This document shows positions 31,983-40,325 of a stretch of DNA of 64,000 nucleotides, piece after piece. Source of the stretch: DATAUK01 sp036268295 (GTDB lineage: Bacteria; Actinomycetota; Actinomycetes; JAFAQI01); assembly GCA_036268295.1 (NCBI GenBank), contig DATAUK010000030.1:52486-116485 (forward strand), written 5' to 3'. Numbering within the stretch: the stretch's first letter is position 1; every line of letters begins with the position of its first letter. Below the pieces are notes generated by a model. It was not told the origin of the DNA, did no database searches, and saw only the letters and a program-made list of their open reading frames with translations. The position numbers and the translations under genes were made by a program.

Positions 31983-33923
31983 CTACTTCCAGGTCAGCGT
32001 GAAGTTGCCGAAGGCGTGAGCACTCCCGTCGACCGAGATCTTGAACTTCTGGCCGGCTTTGGCCTTGATCTTGATCGACGCCGGTTTCGACACCGAGTGG
32101 GTCGCCGCAGCGACCAGCTTGAGCCCGAGATTGCTCTTGCCCTTGCCGGAGTACGCCGCGAGCAACGCGCCGGCGTGGCGGAGCGACTCGCTGAACGTGT
32201 AGTGACCGGCCTTGGGCGCGACGAAGGTGTACCAGACGTCGGCATTGCCGGTGAAGTGCCTCGGACTCTTCTCGCCGGACTGGAAGGTCGCGAAGTCGGT
32301 CGAGCCCTTCACCGTGCCCGACTTGCGCGACACCGTCTTGTGCTTCTTTCCGATCTTCGCCCGGTGCTTGGCGAGGAACGCCGCACCCTTGACGTTGTCG
32401 TTGGCCGGCAGCGCGCCGAGGTCGAGGCCGAAGCTGCCCTCCGGATAGTTCGCCGTGGTCGAGCCGTCGACCCCGATGTAGTAGATCGAGCCCGCGGTCA
32501 CCGGCAGCACGAAGCGACTGAAGGTCTGGTGCGCCGAGTAGTTGTCGTTGCCGAAGCCGGTGTTGGTGAAGCCGGCCGCAACGCTGCCGCGGAAGACCTC
32601 GACATCGGTGTTGAGCGAGCCGGTGGTGTAGAGCACCATCCGTGCGGTCTTGTGCGGCCGGTAGCGGTACCACACCGAGTGCTGCTGGCCGCCGCCGTCG
32701 AACACCAGCCCGGCGTCGGACTCCTGCGTGATCGTGGTCGGGGGGTTCGAGCCCAGCACCACGGCTTGGGCGCCGACGTTACTGCCGCTCACCCGATCGA
32801 CGCCGGCGGGGTTCAGCACCGTCGGCGTCGAGATGTCGTCGTCGATCGCGGAAGGCGAGAAGGTGAACCCGAGTTGGTAAGGCCCGAACGCGTTGTACGT
32901 CTGCCCGCTGACCTGCTGGCCGTCTAGGAACACGTAGTAGGTCTCACGGTCGAGCACCTGGAAGGTGGCATGTGTCGCCGGCGCGGCGCCCGCGCCCGAG
33001 TCGCGGAGGTCGTTGTCGCCGCAGGCATCCGGCGACGGGGATCCTCCGAGTGACTGGCAGACCTCGAAGACGACCGGGAACGAGCTGCCAGCGGTCGACA
33101 GCGCGACCCGGCCGTTGCGAGGTGCGGTGAACGAGTACCAGACCGAGAACATGCCCGGCTGCCCGTCGACGACCGGATCGAGATTCGTCCCGTCCGGCGC
33201 GAGATCCGGAGTCGCGCCGGTGGTGTCGTCGCTATAGGCCTTCACGCTGGGGGTGATCACAGTGGCATCAGCGAAGTCGTCGTTCAGCGGCGCCGCGGTG
33301 TAAGACACTTGGACCGCCAGCGAGCTGTCGTCGGTCACCGACGTGCTGCCAACGCTGCCCACGGCGAGGTAGTAATCGCGCCCGGTAGCGGAGAGAACCG
33401 CCGCGTCAGCCGTGAAGGAAAAGGTCGCCGACTGGTTCAGCGACGTCGTGTGGGCAAGCGCCGAACCGGACTCGCTCGAGTCGGTGTTGATGACGCTGCT
33501 CGTCTGAACAGCGTTGAAGGTGTCGTTGACCCCGTTGATATCCGCATCACTCGTCGTGGTTGTCACCACTCCCGCGACGACGCTCGCGATGCTCGACGAA
33601 CTAATGGTGATCGAGACCTGCCCGGGACCCGGATCGAACTTGTACCAAACGGTGTGTTCGGCGGCGCCGTCAGATGTCGTCAACGCGCCATCGGCGGCGT
33701 TGTCGTCGGCCGTCGCGTCGGCGATGCTCACTTGCGGCAGGTGATCAGTCTCATTCTGACCTGGGAGGACACTCATCTGGATCGGCGTTGCGTTGGCGAT
33801 CGAGTCGTTCGAAGGATCAGTCACGGCATGGGCGATGCCATTGGTGGTGATCAGCGCGGCGAGGCAAACGCCAGCGGTGAACCCGGCCAAGGCCGCCCGG
33901 TGTCGCAGACGTGACAATCCCAC
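31983..33923 (-). CDS. Secreted protein with repeated PPC-like beta domains
   Basis: 646 residues from GTG 33923, which places a signal peptide (VGLSRLRHRAALAGF.., cut after GIAHA) at the N-terminus; the open frame extends further upstream but with unlike sequence. The mature part has several repeats of the pattern NDxFxxAT ... VWYxFTAPxxGxxxxxT ... YYxGVDG, for example NDDFADATVI, VWYSFTAPRNGRVALST, VWYRYRPHKTARMVLYT and VWYTFVAPKAGHYTFS, as in bacterial pre-peptidase C-terminal (PPC) domains. The last module is Lys-rich. No catalytic domain, LPXTG or C-terminal anchor is visible, so it is probably an exported binding or matrix protein. Confidence 0.85.
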   Translation of the reverse strand: MGLSRLRHRAALAGFTAGVCLAALITTNGIAHAVTDPSNDSIANATPIQMSVLPGQNETDHLPQVSIADATADDNAADGALTTSDGAAEHTVWYKFDPGPGQVSITISSSSIASVVAGVVTTTTSDADINGVNDTFNAVQTSSVINTDSSESGSALAHTTSLNQSATFSFTADAAVLSATGRDYYLAVGSVGSTSVTDDSSLAVQVSYTAAPLNDDFADATVITPSVKAYSDDTTGATPDLAPDGTNLDPVVDGQPGMFSVWYSFTAPRNGRVALSTAGSSFPVVFEVCQSLGGSPSPDACGDNDLRDSGAGAAPATHATFQVLDRETYYVFLDGQQVSGQTYNAFGPYQLGFTFSPSAIDDDISTPTVLNPAGVDRVSGSNVGAQAVVLGSNPPTTITQESDAGLVFDGGGQQHSVWYRYRPHKTARMVLYTTGSLNTDVEVFRGSVAAGFTNTGFGNDNYSAHQTFSRFVLPVTAGSIYYIGVDGSTTANYPEGSFGLDLGALPANDNVKGAAFLAKHRAKIGKKHKTVSRKSGTVKGSTDFATFQSGEKSPRHFTGNADVWYTFVAPKAGHYTFSESLRHAGALLAAYSGKGKSNLGLKLVAAATHSVSKPASIKIKAKAGQKFKISVDGSAHAFGNFTLTWK

Positions 33924-34002
33924 GATCAGTAACCTTAGTCGGCCAAAGCCGACGTTCGACGTCCAAACGGAGCAGTGTGGCGGCTGCGTTCGGATCGCGC
34001 GA

Positions 34003-34938
34003 TCAGCCTTCGAGCAGCGCGCTGACGTTGGGGCGGGCGAGCCACTCATCCCGAAGGTCGGGCGGCAGGTCACCGGCAATCGCCAGCACCGCCGAGCGTG
34101 CGGAAGCGAGCGATCGGGCGCCCTCTTCGGTGTCCTCGCCGCCGAGCAGTGCGCCGATCAGGGCTCGGGCCTGCCAGACCAGCGGCACTGCGGCCAGCCC
34201 CTCGGCCAGGCTCGCCGCCCGACGCAGCGTCGCGATCGCGTCCTGCGAGCCTGACTGAAGCTCGGCGACGCCCTGGAACAGCAGGCCCTTCGCCACGTGT
34301 CGCGGCGCGCGGGCGGTCTCGGCGCCGCGAACCGCGCCGGCAGCGGCGAGGATCGCGTCATTGGGCTGCTCGGCAAGTAGGGCGACCTCGGCTCGCGCCC
34401 AGTCCAGCCGCACCCGCTGGCGCCACCAGTCGCCGCCGCGGCCCTCGCAGATAGACGCCGCCTGCGCGAACCGCTCGCGGGCATCGTCGAGGCGGCCGGC
34501 GCCGACTGCGTCGGAGGTCAGGCCAAGCAGGCAGTCGAACGCGGCCTCGCCCGGGCCTTCGGTCATCGCCAGGCCGCGGCTGTCGAGCTCGGCGGCGGCC
34601 GCGTGGCGACCCAGCCCGCGGTGAACGCTGGCCGCGGTCGCGGCAGCCAGTGAGGCGAACAGCCGGATTTCTCGGCTCAGGTCGTCCTCGGCCGCGCTCT
34701 CGCCGGCTTCGAGCAGCGGCACCAGGACCCGCAGCGCCCCGCCGTACCGGCCGGACGCCGACATCGCGACGCCGAGTAGCCAGGCCGATGCCGCGACCTC
34801 AGCGCGGCGGCCATCCCGCTGGGCGACGGCCACCGCGCGCTCAAGATTGCTGATCGCCGCGCCAGGTGGGCCGTGGAAGACCGCGCGCTCGCCGGAGGCG
34901 AGCAGCGAGGCAAGGTCGGGTCCACTGTCCGGCGCCAC
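34003..34938 (-). CDS. TPR-like helical-repeat protein
   Basis: 311 residues, almost entirely alpha-helical Ala/Leu/Arg-rich segments with the spacing of tetratricopeptide repeats (e.g. ASAWLLGVAMSASGRYGGALRVL, AAVRGAETARAPRHVAKGLLFQGVAELQSG). No signal peptide. Similar uncharacterised TPR-like proteins lie between the developmental regulators and groEL1 in mycobacteria (Rv3415c is the candidate counterpart, from memory). It follows groEL1 on the same strand with repeat A1 in the 108-bp gap. Probably a scaffold; partner unknown. Confidence 0.8.
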   Translation of the reverse strand: MAPDSGPDLASLLASGERAVFHGPPGAAISNLERAVAVAQRDGRRAEVAASAWLLGVAMSASGRYGGALRVLVPLLEAGESAAEDDLSREIRLFASLAAATAASVHRGLGRHAAAAELDSRGLAMTEGPGEAAFDCLLGLTSDAVGAGRLDDARERFAQAASICEGRGGDWWRQRVRLDWARAEVALLAEQPNDAILAAAGAVRGAETARAPRHVAKGLLFQGVAELQSGSQDAIATLRRAASLAEGLAAVPLVWQARALIGALLGGEDTEEGARSLASARSAVLAIAGDLPPDLRDEWLARPNVSALLEG

Positions 34939-34965
34939 GCGCGAAGGCTATCGACTACAACCCCG

Positions 34966-35046
34966 CGCATGTGCCATCAGTGGGCCGATAGCCCTACGCA
35001 TGTGCCATCGGTGGGCCTATGGCCCCACCGATGGCACATCCGCGCG
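34966..35046. repeat. Family A palindromic element, copy 1, directly after the groEL stop
   Basis: Two forward units (CGCATGTGCCATCAGTGGGC, then CGCATGTGCCATCGGTGGGC) followed by an inverted unit (CCACCGATGGCACAT). The second forward and the inverted unit form a hairpin with 16 matched pairs before a short loop. On the minus strand the element begins right after the groEL TAA (35047-35049), as expected of a transcription terminator or stabilising 3' hairpin. Confidence 0.85.
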
Positions 35047-36681
35047 TTAGTGGCTGTGGCCGCCGGGGCCGTGGGAGTGACCGTGGCCGCCGGCCTCGGG
35101 CTCCGGGTCAGCCGGCTTGTCGACGACGAGCGTCTCGGTCGTGAGCAACATGCCCGCGATGCTTGCCGCGTTGCGTACCGCGGAGCGGGTCACCTTGACC
35201 GGGTCGACGATGCCGGCCTTGATCAGGTCGACGTACTCGCCGGTCGCGGCGTTGAGGCCGTGGCCCTTCTTCAGGTCGCTGACCTTGGCAACCGCGACGT
35301 AGCCCTCGAGGCCGGCGTTCTGCGCGATCCAGCGCAGCGGCTCGACGAGTGACTTGCGGACGATGTTGACGCCGACCGCCTCGTCGCCGGTGAGGCCGAG
35401 ATCGCCATCGAGCGCGCCCCGCACCGAGACCAGTGCCGAGCCGCCGCCGGCGACGATGCCCTCTTCGATCGCGGCACGAGTTGCCGAGATCGCGTCCTCG
35501 AGGCGGTGCTTCTTCTCCTTGAGCTCCACCTCGGTGTGCGCTCCGACCCGGATGACGCCGACACCGCCGGAAAGCTTGGCGAGCCGCTCCTGAAGCTTCT
35601 CGCGGTCCCAGTCGGAGTCCGTGGTCTCGATCTCGCGGCGGATCTGGCCGATCCGGCCCTCAATCTCCTTGGAGTCACCGGCACCGTCGACGATCGTGGT
35701 CGTGTCCTTGGTGATGGTGACCCGGCGGGTCTTGCCGAGCACCTCGAGGCCGACGCTGTCGAGCTTGAGCCCGATGTCCTCGGAGACGACGGTCGCGCCG
35801 GTCAGCACCGCAATGTCGGCGAGCATCGCCTTGCGGCGGTCACCGAAGCCGGGCGCCTTGACGGCGACGGCGGCGAACGTTCCACGAATCTTGTTGACGA
35901 CCAGGGTCGAGAGCGCCTCGCCGTCGACGTCCTCGGCGATGATCAGCAGCGGCTTGCTTGACTGGACGACCTTCTCGAGCAGCGGGAGCAGCTCGGAGAC
36001 CGAGCTGATCTTGCCCTGGTTGAGCAGGATGTAGGCGTCGTCGAGGACGGCCTCCATGCGCTCCGGGTCGCTGACCATGTACGGCGAGATATAGCCCTTG
36101 TCGAACTGCATGCCCTCGGTGAACTCGAGCTCGAGGCCCATCGTCTGCGCCTCTTCGACGGTGATGACACCGTCCTTGCCGACCTTGGCGAACGCCTCGG
36201 CGATCAGGTCACCGATCGTCGCGTCCTGCGCGGAGATCGAAGCGACGTTGGCGACCTCGGCCTGGTCCTTCACCTCGCGGGCGATCTCGAGAAGCTTGTC
36301 GTTGATGACCTCGACGGCGGCGTCGATGCCGCGCTTGAGGCCGAGCGGCTGCGCGCCGGCCGCGACGTTGCGCAGGCCCTCGCGGACCATCGCCTGGGCG
36401 AGCACGGTCGCGGTCGTCGTGCCGTCGCCGGCCACGTCGTTGGTCTTGGTCGCGACCTCCTTGGCGAGCTGGGCCCCGAGGTTCTCGTACGGGTCCTCGA
36501 GCTCGACCTCCTTCGCGATGGTGACGCCGTCGTTGGTGATCGTCGGCGCGCCCCACTTCTTGTCGATCACGACGTTGCGGCCGCGTGGCCCGAGGGTGAC
36601 CTTGACGACATCGGCGAGGGCGTCGACGCCGCGCTGCAACGAGTCGCGGGCGTCACTGTGGAAGGAGAGGATTTTCGACAT
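35047..36681 (-). CDS. groEL1: 60-kDa chaperonin GroEL1 with His-rich C-terminus
   Basis: 544 residues. Canonical GroEL motifs: VTLGPRGRNVVIDKKWGAPTITNDG, the ATP-binding NDVAGDGTTTATVLAQ, and VEEGIVAGGG-like EEGIVAGGGSAL. The tail reads GGHGHSHGPGGHSH, the His-rich end of actinobacterial GroEL1 rather than the Gly-Met tail of the housekeeping paralogue. GroEL1 assists protein folding with GroES and in mycobacteria has a special role in biofilm and lipid synthesis. A CIRCE element lies 2 bases upstream of the ATG, leaving no room for a Shine-Dalgarno, so the mRNA may be leaderless or start inside CIRCE. Confidence 0.98.
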   Translation of the reverse strand: MSKILSFHSDARDSLQRGVDALADVVKVTLGPRGRNVVIDKKWGAPTITNDGVTIAKEVELEDPYENLGAQLAKEVATKTNDVAGDGTTTATVLAQAMVREGLRNVAAGAQPLGLKRGIDAAVEVINDKLLEIAREVKDQAEVANVASISAQDATIGDLIAEAFAKVGKDGVITVEEAQTMGLELEFTEGMQFDKGYISPYMVSDPERMEAVLDDAYILLNQGKISSVSELLPLLEKVVQSSKPLLIIAEDVDGEALSTLVVNKIRGTFAAVAVKAPGFGDRRKAMLADIAVLTGATVVSEDIGLKLDSVGLEVLGKTRRVTITKDTTTIVDGAGDSKEIEGRIGQIRREIETTDSDWDREKLQERLAKLSGGVGVIRVGAHTEVELKEKKHRLEDAISATRAAIEEGIVAGGGSALVSVRGALDGDLGLTGDEAVGVNIVRKSLVEPLRWIAQNAGLEGYVAVAKVSDLKKGHGLNAATGEYVDLIKAGIVDPVKVTRSAVRNAASIAGMLLTTETLVVDKPADPEPEAGGHGHSHGPGGHSH

Positions 36682-36683
36682 AC

Positions 36684-36708
36684 TGGCACTCTAGCCCCGA
36701 GAGTGCTA
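36684..36708 (-). promoter_or_regulatory. CIRCE element (HrcA operator) of groEL1
   Basis: TGGCACTC-N9-GAGTGCTA, matching the CIRCE consensus TTAGCACTC-N9-GAGTGCTAA on the gene's strand with one changed base. It abuts the groEL start codon (36681). HrcA bound here would block transcription until heat shock. HrcA itself is not in the window. Confidence 0.95.
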
Positions 36709-36805
36709 ACGACTCAAACTGGGCCGGCATGAGCGGGCCAAAAGCAAAGGCGCTCGCTAACGGACGGCTCTGGCGTTTTGTCCGGTTGCGCCTGATTCTG
36801 AAAGT

Positions 36806-36862
36806 CGATCTTGACGATAAGTGTCTCTGGAGGGCCTCCCTGGACACTTATCGTCAAGATCG
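36806..36862. repeat. Perfect 20-bp inverted repeat between groES and groEL1
   Basis: Left arm CGATCTTGACGATAAGTGTC (36806-36825), right arm 36843-36862, exact reverse complement; the 17-base centre itself contains GGAGG-G-CCTCC. The arms are 45% GC, low for this genome. It shares no sequence with families A or B or with the palindrome at 4168. It could be a groES 3' structure or an inserted small palindromic element. Confidence 0.9.
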
Positions 36863-36957
36863 CGGAGAAAGAACCCGCCATCGAAGACAAACGGGGCGCA
36901 CCCCCAGGCCCGCTATTGGCCCGCTTTTGCCTTCGACCTAAAGCCCCCACAACACCA

Positions 36958-36991
36958 ACGGAGCCCCCGAGCTTTCGCTCGGGGGCTCCGT
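36958..36991 (-). terminator. groES terminator hairpin
   Basis: A 15-bp perfect stem (ACGGAGCCCCCGAGC, 36958-36972; complement 36977-36991) closed by TTTC/GAAA, 22 bp after the groES stop. The following bases on the minus strand are only partly T-rich (TTGGTGTTGT). It separates groES from groEL1, consistent with each having its own CIRCE. Confidence 0.85.
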
Positions 36992-37013
36992 GTGACGTAG
37001 GAAGTGCTGAAAC

Positions 37014-37319
37014 CTACTTCTGGACGACCGCGAGCACGTCGCGGGCGGACAGGATGAGGTACTCGTCGGCGCCGTACTTGACCTCGGTGCCGCCGTACTT
37101 GGAGAAGATGATGGTGTCACCCTCGGCGATGTCGAGCGGCACGCGGACGCCGTCCTCGAACCGGCCCGGGCCGACGGCGAGCACGAGGCCCTCCTGCGGC
37201 TTCTCCTTGGCGGTGTCCGGGATCACGAGACCGGACGCGGTGGTCTGCTCGCCTTCCTGGACGGAGATGACGATGCGGTCCTCAAGCGGCTTGATCTTTG
37301 TCTTGGTGGCGGTGGCCAC
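37014..37319 (-). CDS. groES: 10-kDa co-chaperonin GroES
   Basis: 101 residues from GTG 37319, preceded by AGGAGGT at the right distance; the longer open frame crosses the CIRCE element and is rejected. Motifs: IKPLEDRIVI, the mobile loop TASGLVIPDTAKEKPQEG, VLAVGPGRFEDG and FSKYGGTEVKYGADEYLILSARDVLAVV. It caps the GroEL ring. It has its own CIRCE and terminator and is separated from groEL1 by 330 bp, so the two are not a simple groESL operon. Confidence 0.98.
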   Translation of the reverse strand: MATATKTKIKPLEDRIVISVQEGEQTTASGLVIPDTAKEKPQEGLVLAVGPGRFEDGVRVPLDIAEGDTIIFSKYGGTEVKYGADEYLILSARDVLAVVQK

Positions 37320-37353
37320 GGCCTGACCTCCTGCGAAGAATCGAATGGACGGC

Positions 37354-37378
37354 TGGCACTCTGCCGTGCCGAGTGCCA
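37354..37378 (-). promoter_or_regulatory. CIRCE element (HrcA operator) of groES
   Basis: TGGCACTC (37354-37361), nine-base spacer, GAGTGCCA (37371-37378). It lies 35 bp upstream of the groES GTG, in the 5' leader or promoter. Together with the groEL1 copy it shows HrcA control of both genes. Confidence 0.95.
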
Positions 37379-37420
37379 AGTTACGTCAGCGATCGAAGCA
37401 GAGTCAATTTGACGCTCGGT

Positions 37421-37504
37421 ACGCATGTGCCATTGGTGGGGTCCTGGGCCCACGAATGGCACATGCGCGGGGCCCTAGGCCCACTGATGGCACATGCGTA
37501 CGGG
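37421..37504. repeat. Family A palindromic element, copy 2, after the DUF6295 stop
   Basis: One forward unit (CGCATGTGCCATTGGTGGG) and two inverted units (CACGAATGGCACATGCG and CCACTGATGGCACATGCG). The arrangement is the mirror of copies 1 and 3 (two forward, one inverted). Read on the minus strand it starts immediately after the TAA at 37505-37507. Confidence 0.85.
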
Positions 37505-37774
37505 TTAGCCGGCGGCAAGGACTGCGGCGGGTACGGCGTCGAGTGATCGCAGGATCGCCTCGGCCAGCGAGCGCGCGGTCTGCGGGTGCAGCTCGAGCGC
37601 CACCCGCGCCGCCGGACCCTTCGCCGGATTGCGCAGATCGATGTTCAAGGTGTGACCCGCCAGCGCGTGCACCGGATGGTCGACGTAGACGCTCGCGTCG
37701 GTGACCCGCAGCCACTCGGCCGGGCCCTTGCCGCTGCCGGTCGCCTCGAACAGCTCGGTCTGATAGGTGCACAT
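37505..37774 (-). CDS. DUF6295-like small protein
   Basis: 89 residues from ATG 37774, 1 bp after the dienelactone hydrolase stop; the longer frame upstream overlaps that gene and is rejected. It begins MCTYQTELFEATGSGKGPAEW and continues VTDASVYVDHPVHALAGHTLNIDLRNPA..ARVALEL, matching the actinobacterial DUF6295 family as I recall it. Conserved His and Asp residues (DHPVHA, HTLNIDL) suggest a small metal site, but no function is known. Likely co-transcribed with the hydrolase. Confidence 0.8.
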   Translation of the reverse strand: MCTYQTELFEATGSGKGPAEWLRVTDASVYVDHPVHALAGHTLNIDLRNPAKGPAARVALELHPQTARSLAEAILRSLDAVPAAVLAAG

Positions 37775-37775
37775 C

Positions 37776-38519
37776 TCAGTCGGCCAGGTTCGTGCCGAGG
37801 AACGCCCAGATCTTCTCCCAGCCGTCCAGCGCTGCCTCCGGCCGGTACGACGGTCGATCCACCGAGAAGAACGCGTGCCCGGCCCCGTCGTAGCGATGGA
37901 ACTCATGCGGCTTGCCGGCGTCCTCGAGGTGCTGCTCGATCTCGTCTACCTGCTCCGGCGTCGGATAGGAGTCGTCATTGCCGAACAGACCCAGAACCGG
38001 GCCGGACATGGTCTTGGCCAGTCCTTCCAGCGATGGCCGCGAGGGCATTCCCTCGGGCACCTTGCCGACGATGAACGCGCCGTAGCAGACGATCGCCGCG
38101 TCGAGCGGCAGGCTGCCGTTGGCCAGCCACGATTGCCTGCCGCCGGAGCAATAGCCGATCGTCGCGACCTTCCCGTTGCTATTGCCCAGGTTCTTGAGCC
38201 AGCTCGCGGCGCCGTCGACGTCGCCGACCAGACGCTCGTCGGGCACGCCACCAGAGGCGCGCGCTGTCGCTGCGGCGTCGTCGGGGGCGGCGCCAGGCGC
38301 CTCACGCCAGTAGAGGTTCGGGCAGATCGCGTTGTAACCGGCAGCCGCGAACCGGCGAACGATCTCCTTCGACTCGCGGTCGTACCCCGGCATGTGATGG
38401 ATGACCACCAGGCCGCCGCGCGACGCCCCGTCATGACAGGTCGCGGCGTACGCCTCGATCTCGTCGCCATCGTGTCCGGTGATCATCACGGTCTGAGCAG
38501 TAATCGCGTCGTTGGCCAT
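37776..38519 (-). CDS. Dienelactone hydrolase family protein
   Basis: 247 residues, alpha/beta hydrolase. The Cys-type nucleophile elbow GYCSGG (not Ser), the acid in NDDSYPTPEQ and the His in GAGHAFFS give the Cys-Asp-His triad of dienelactone hydrolases. HHMPGYDRESKEIVRRFAAAGY is the family's N-terminal oxyanion region. Members hydrolyse cyclic esters and related compounds; here no aromatic-degradation genes are nearby, so the substrate is open. Confidence 0.93.
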   Translation of the reverse strand: MANDAITAQTVMITGHDGDEIEAYAATCHDGASRGGLVVIHHMPGYDRESKEIVRRFAAAGYNAICPNLYWREAPGAAPDDAAATARASGGVPDERLVGDVDGAASWLKNLGNSNGKVATIGYCSGGRQSWLANGSLPLDAAIVCYGAFIVGKVPEGMPSRPSLEGLAKTMSGPVLGLFGNDDSYPTPEQVDEIEQHLEDAGKPHEFHRYDGAGHAFFSVDRPSYRPEAALDGWEKIWAFLGTNLAD

Positions 38520-38632
38520 GCCGCGACTTTATTGCGTCATACAACTACCAGCTCGGCTGGGCCACTCCTCTTTCACGCCAGTCAGCACGCCGTTGTTCCC
38601 CTTCTATCCCCGCCGGCGCCCGACCGGTTGGG

Positions 38633-38869
38633 TCAGGACGGCTGCGTCGCGTGCGGCGCTGGGCCTGGCGGGATGATGACGCCGTGGTTGTGCAGGCCGA
38701 TCGTGACCACGAGTACGACGACGAACGTCACGAGCAACAGGAAGAACAGGAAGACGGCGATCAACACCCGGCGGCCGTTGGCCGAGCTCGGATTCGGGTC
38801 GCGCCGCAGGTGTGGGGTTGGAGCGGGTGGCGAGGCAGGCACCGTCGGTTGCTGCGTCGGATCGGTCAT
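38633..38869 (-). CDS. Small single-span membrane protein
   Basis: 78 residues: a Pro/Thr-rich cytoplasmic start (MTDPTQQPTVPASPPAP), one transmembrane segment (VLIAVFLFFLLLVTFVVVLVV), and a short tail. Its ATG overlaps the tsaD stop by 4 bp (ATGA), which supports translation and makes it the last gene of the tsaB-rimI-tsaD operon. No known domain. Confidence 0.7.
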   Translation of the reverse strand: MTDPTQQPTVPASPPAPTPHLRRDPNPSSANGRRVLIAVFLFFLLLVTFVVVLVVTIGLHNHGVIIPPGPAPHATQPS

Positions 38870-39885
38870 ACCAATGCCAGCGAGGAGTCGGCAGGCAGGT
38901 CGAGCGCCGAGGGCTCGACCTCGCGCTCGATCAGCAACGCACCGAGGGCAGCGACCATGGCGCCATTGTCGGTGCACAACTTCGGCGGCGGCGTACGCAG
39001 CCCGATCCCGGCAGCGTCGCAGCGCTCCTGAGCGAGCGCGCGCAGCCGGGAGTTCGCGGCGACCCCGCCGCCGATGACGAGGATGTCAACGCCGTGGTCC
39101 CGGCAGGCCGCGACCGCGCGCGTCGTCAGCACGTCGGCGACGGCCTCCTGGAACGACGCAGCGACGTCAGCGACCGGCACCGTTTCGCCGGCGCGCCCCC
39201 TCGCCTCGACCCATCGCGCGACGGAGGTCTTCAGCCCCGAGAACGTGAACGAGTACGCCGAATCCCGGACCACCCCTCGCGGGAAGTCGATCGCGGCCGC
39301 GTTGCCGTCCCGGGCAACCCGGTCGATGTGCGGGCCGCCGGGAAACGGCAGCCCGAGGACGCGGGCGACCTTGTCGAACGCCTCGCCCGCGGCGTCGTCG
39401 ACCGTCGCACCGAGCGAGGTCACCGGGCCCGCGACGTCGGGGACCAGCAGCAACGAGGAGTGACCACCCGAGACCAGCAACGCGACGCATGGCTCCGGCA
39501 GGTCGCCGTGCACGAGCCGGTCGACCGCGACGTGCGCCGAGAGGTGGTTGACGCCGTACAACGGCTTACCGAGCGAGAGGGCATAGGCCTTCGCGGCCGC
39601 GACCCCGACCAGCAGCGCACCCATCAGGCCAGGTCCGGCAGTGACGGCGATCGCGTCGATCTGGTCGAGCGAGAGCTGCGCCTGCTCGAGCGCGAGGTGC
39701 ATCGTGGGGACCATCGCCTCGAGATGCGCGCGGCTCGCGACCTCGGGCACGACGCCGCCGAAGCGGGCATGTTCCTCGACGCTTGACGCAAGAGCATCGG
39801 CCAGCAGCTCGCTGCCGCGCACGACGCCGACGCCGGTCTCGTCGCACGAGGTCTCGATGCCGAGCACGATCGGTTGCGCGGTCAC
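38866..39885 (-). CDS. tsaD: tRNA N6-adenosine threonylcarbamoyltransferase
   Basis: 339 residues from GTG 39885, with AAGGAG upstream and a 4-bp overlap with rimI; a 90-codon in-frame extension overlaps rimI and is rejected. Begins VLGIETSCDETGVGVV; metal ligands H114 and H118 in NHLSAHVA; LLVSGGHSSLL and TFSGLKTSVAR are typical Kae1/TsaD motifs. It transfers the threonylcarbamoyl group to A37 of ANN-decoding tRNAs in the TsaBDE complex. The partners tsaB and tsaE lie nearby. Confidence 0.98.
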   Translation of the reverse strand: MTAQPIVLGIETSCDETGVGVVRGSELLADALASSVEEHARFGGVVPEVASRAHLEAMVPTMHLALEQAQLSLDQIDAIAVTAGPGLMGALLVGVAAAKAYALSLGKPLYGVNHLSAHVAVDRLVHGDLPEPCVALLVSGGHSSLLLVPDVAGPVTSLGATVDDAAGEAFDKVARVLGLPFPGGPHIDRVARDGNAAAIDFPRGVVRDSAYSFTFSGLKTSVARWVEARGRAGETVPVADVAASFQEAVADVLTTRAVAACRDHGVDILVIGGGVAANSRLRALAQERCDAAGIGLRTPPPKLCTDNGAMVAALGALLIEREVEPSALDLPADSSLALV

Positions 39886-40325
39886 GTCGCAAGCTCCTTG
39901 CGCATGACGACCGCGTCGGTTCCACTCGGCTGGTAGTAGTCGCGGCGTACCGCGATCTTGGTGAAGCCGTGGCGTTCGTAGAGCCGCTGCGCCGAGTTGT
40001 TGTCGGCCCGGACCTCGAGGTCGAGGTGGCCGACGCCACGTCGGGTGGCCTCGTCGATCAGCGTCGTCAACAGCGCGGTGCCGATGCCCCGACCTTGCAT
40101 CGCGGGCGCAACGGCAATGGTCTGGATGTAGGCCTCGTGCGGAACGTACGTGCAAAGTCCGGCGTACGCCGTCACGACCCCGTCAGCCTCGTCGACGAGA
40201 TAGAGCCGAGTGTCCCGCTCGGCCAGCTCGGACCAGAACATCGCATCGGTCCATGCCTCGTCGCCGAACAACTCGTGCTCCAACGCCACCACCGGCTCGA
40301 TGTCCCACCACCGCATCCGCCTCAT
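39882..40325 (-). CDS. rimI: Ribosomal-protein-alanine N-acetyltransferase-like GNAT (RimI)
   Basis: 147 residues. GNAT acetyl-CoA motif IQTIAVAPAMQGRGIGTALL and C-terminal EVRADNNSAQRLYERHGFTKIAVRRDYY are typical RimI. It acetylates the N-terminus of S18 or, in Actinobacteria, possibly other proteins. It overlaps tsaB and tsaD by 4 bp each, so all three are translationally coupled, the standard arrangement. Confidence 0.95.
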   Translation of the reverse strand: MRRMRWWDIEPVVALEHELFGDEAWTDAMFWSELAERDTRLYLVDEADGVVTAYAGLCTYVPHEAYIQTIAVAPAMQGRGIGTALLTTLIDEATRRGVGHLDLEVRADNNSAQRLYERHGFTKIAVRRDYYQPSGTDAVVMRKELAT

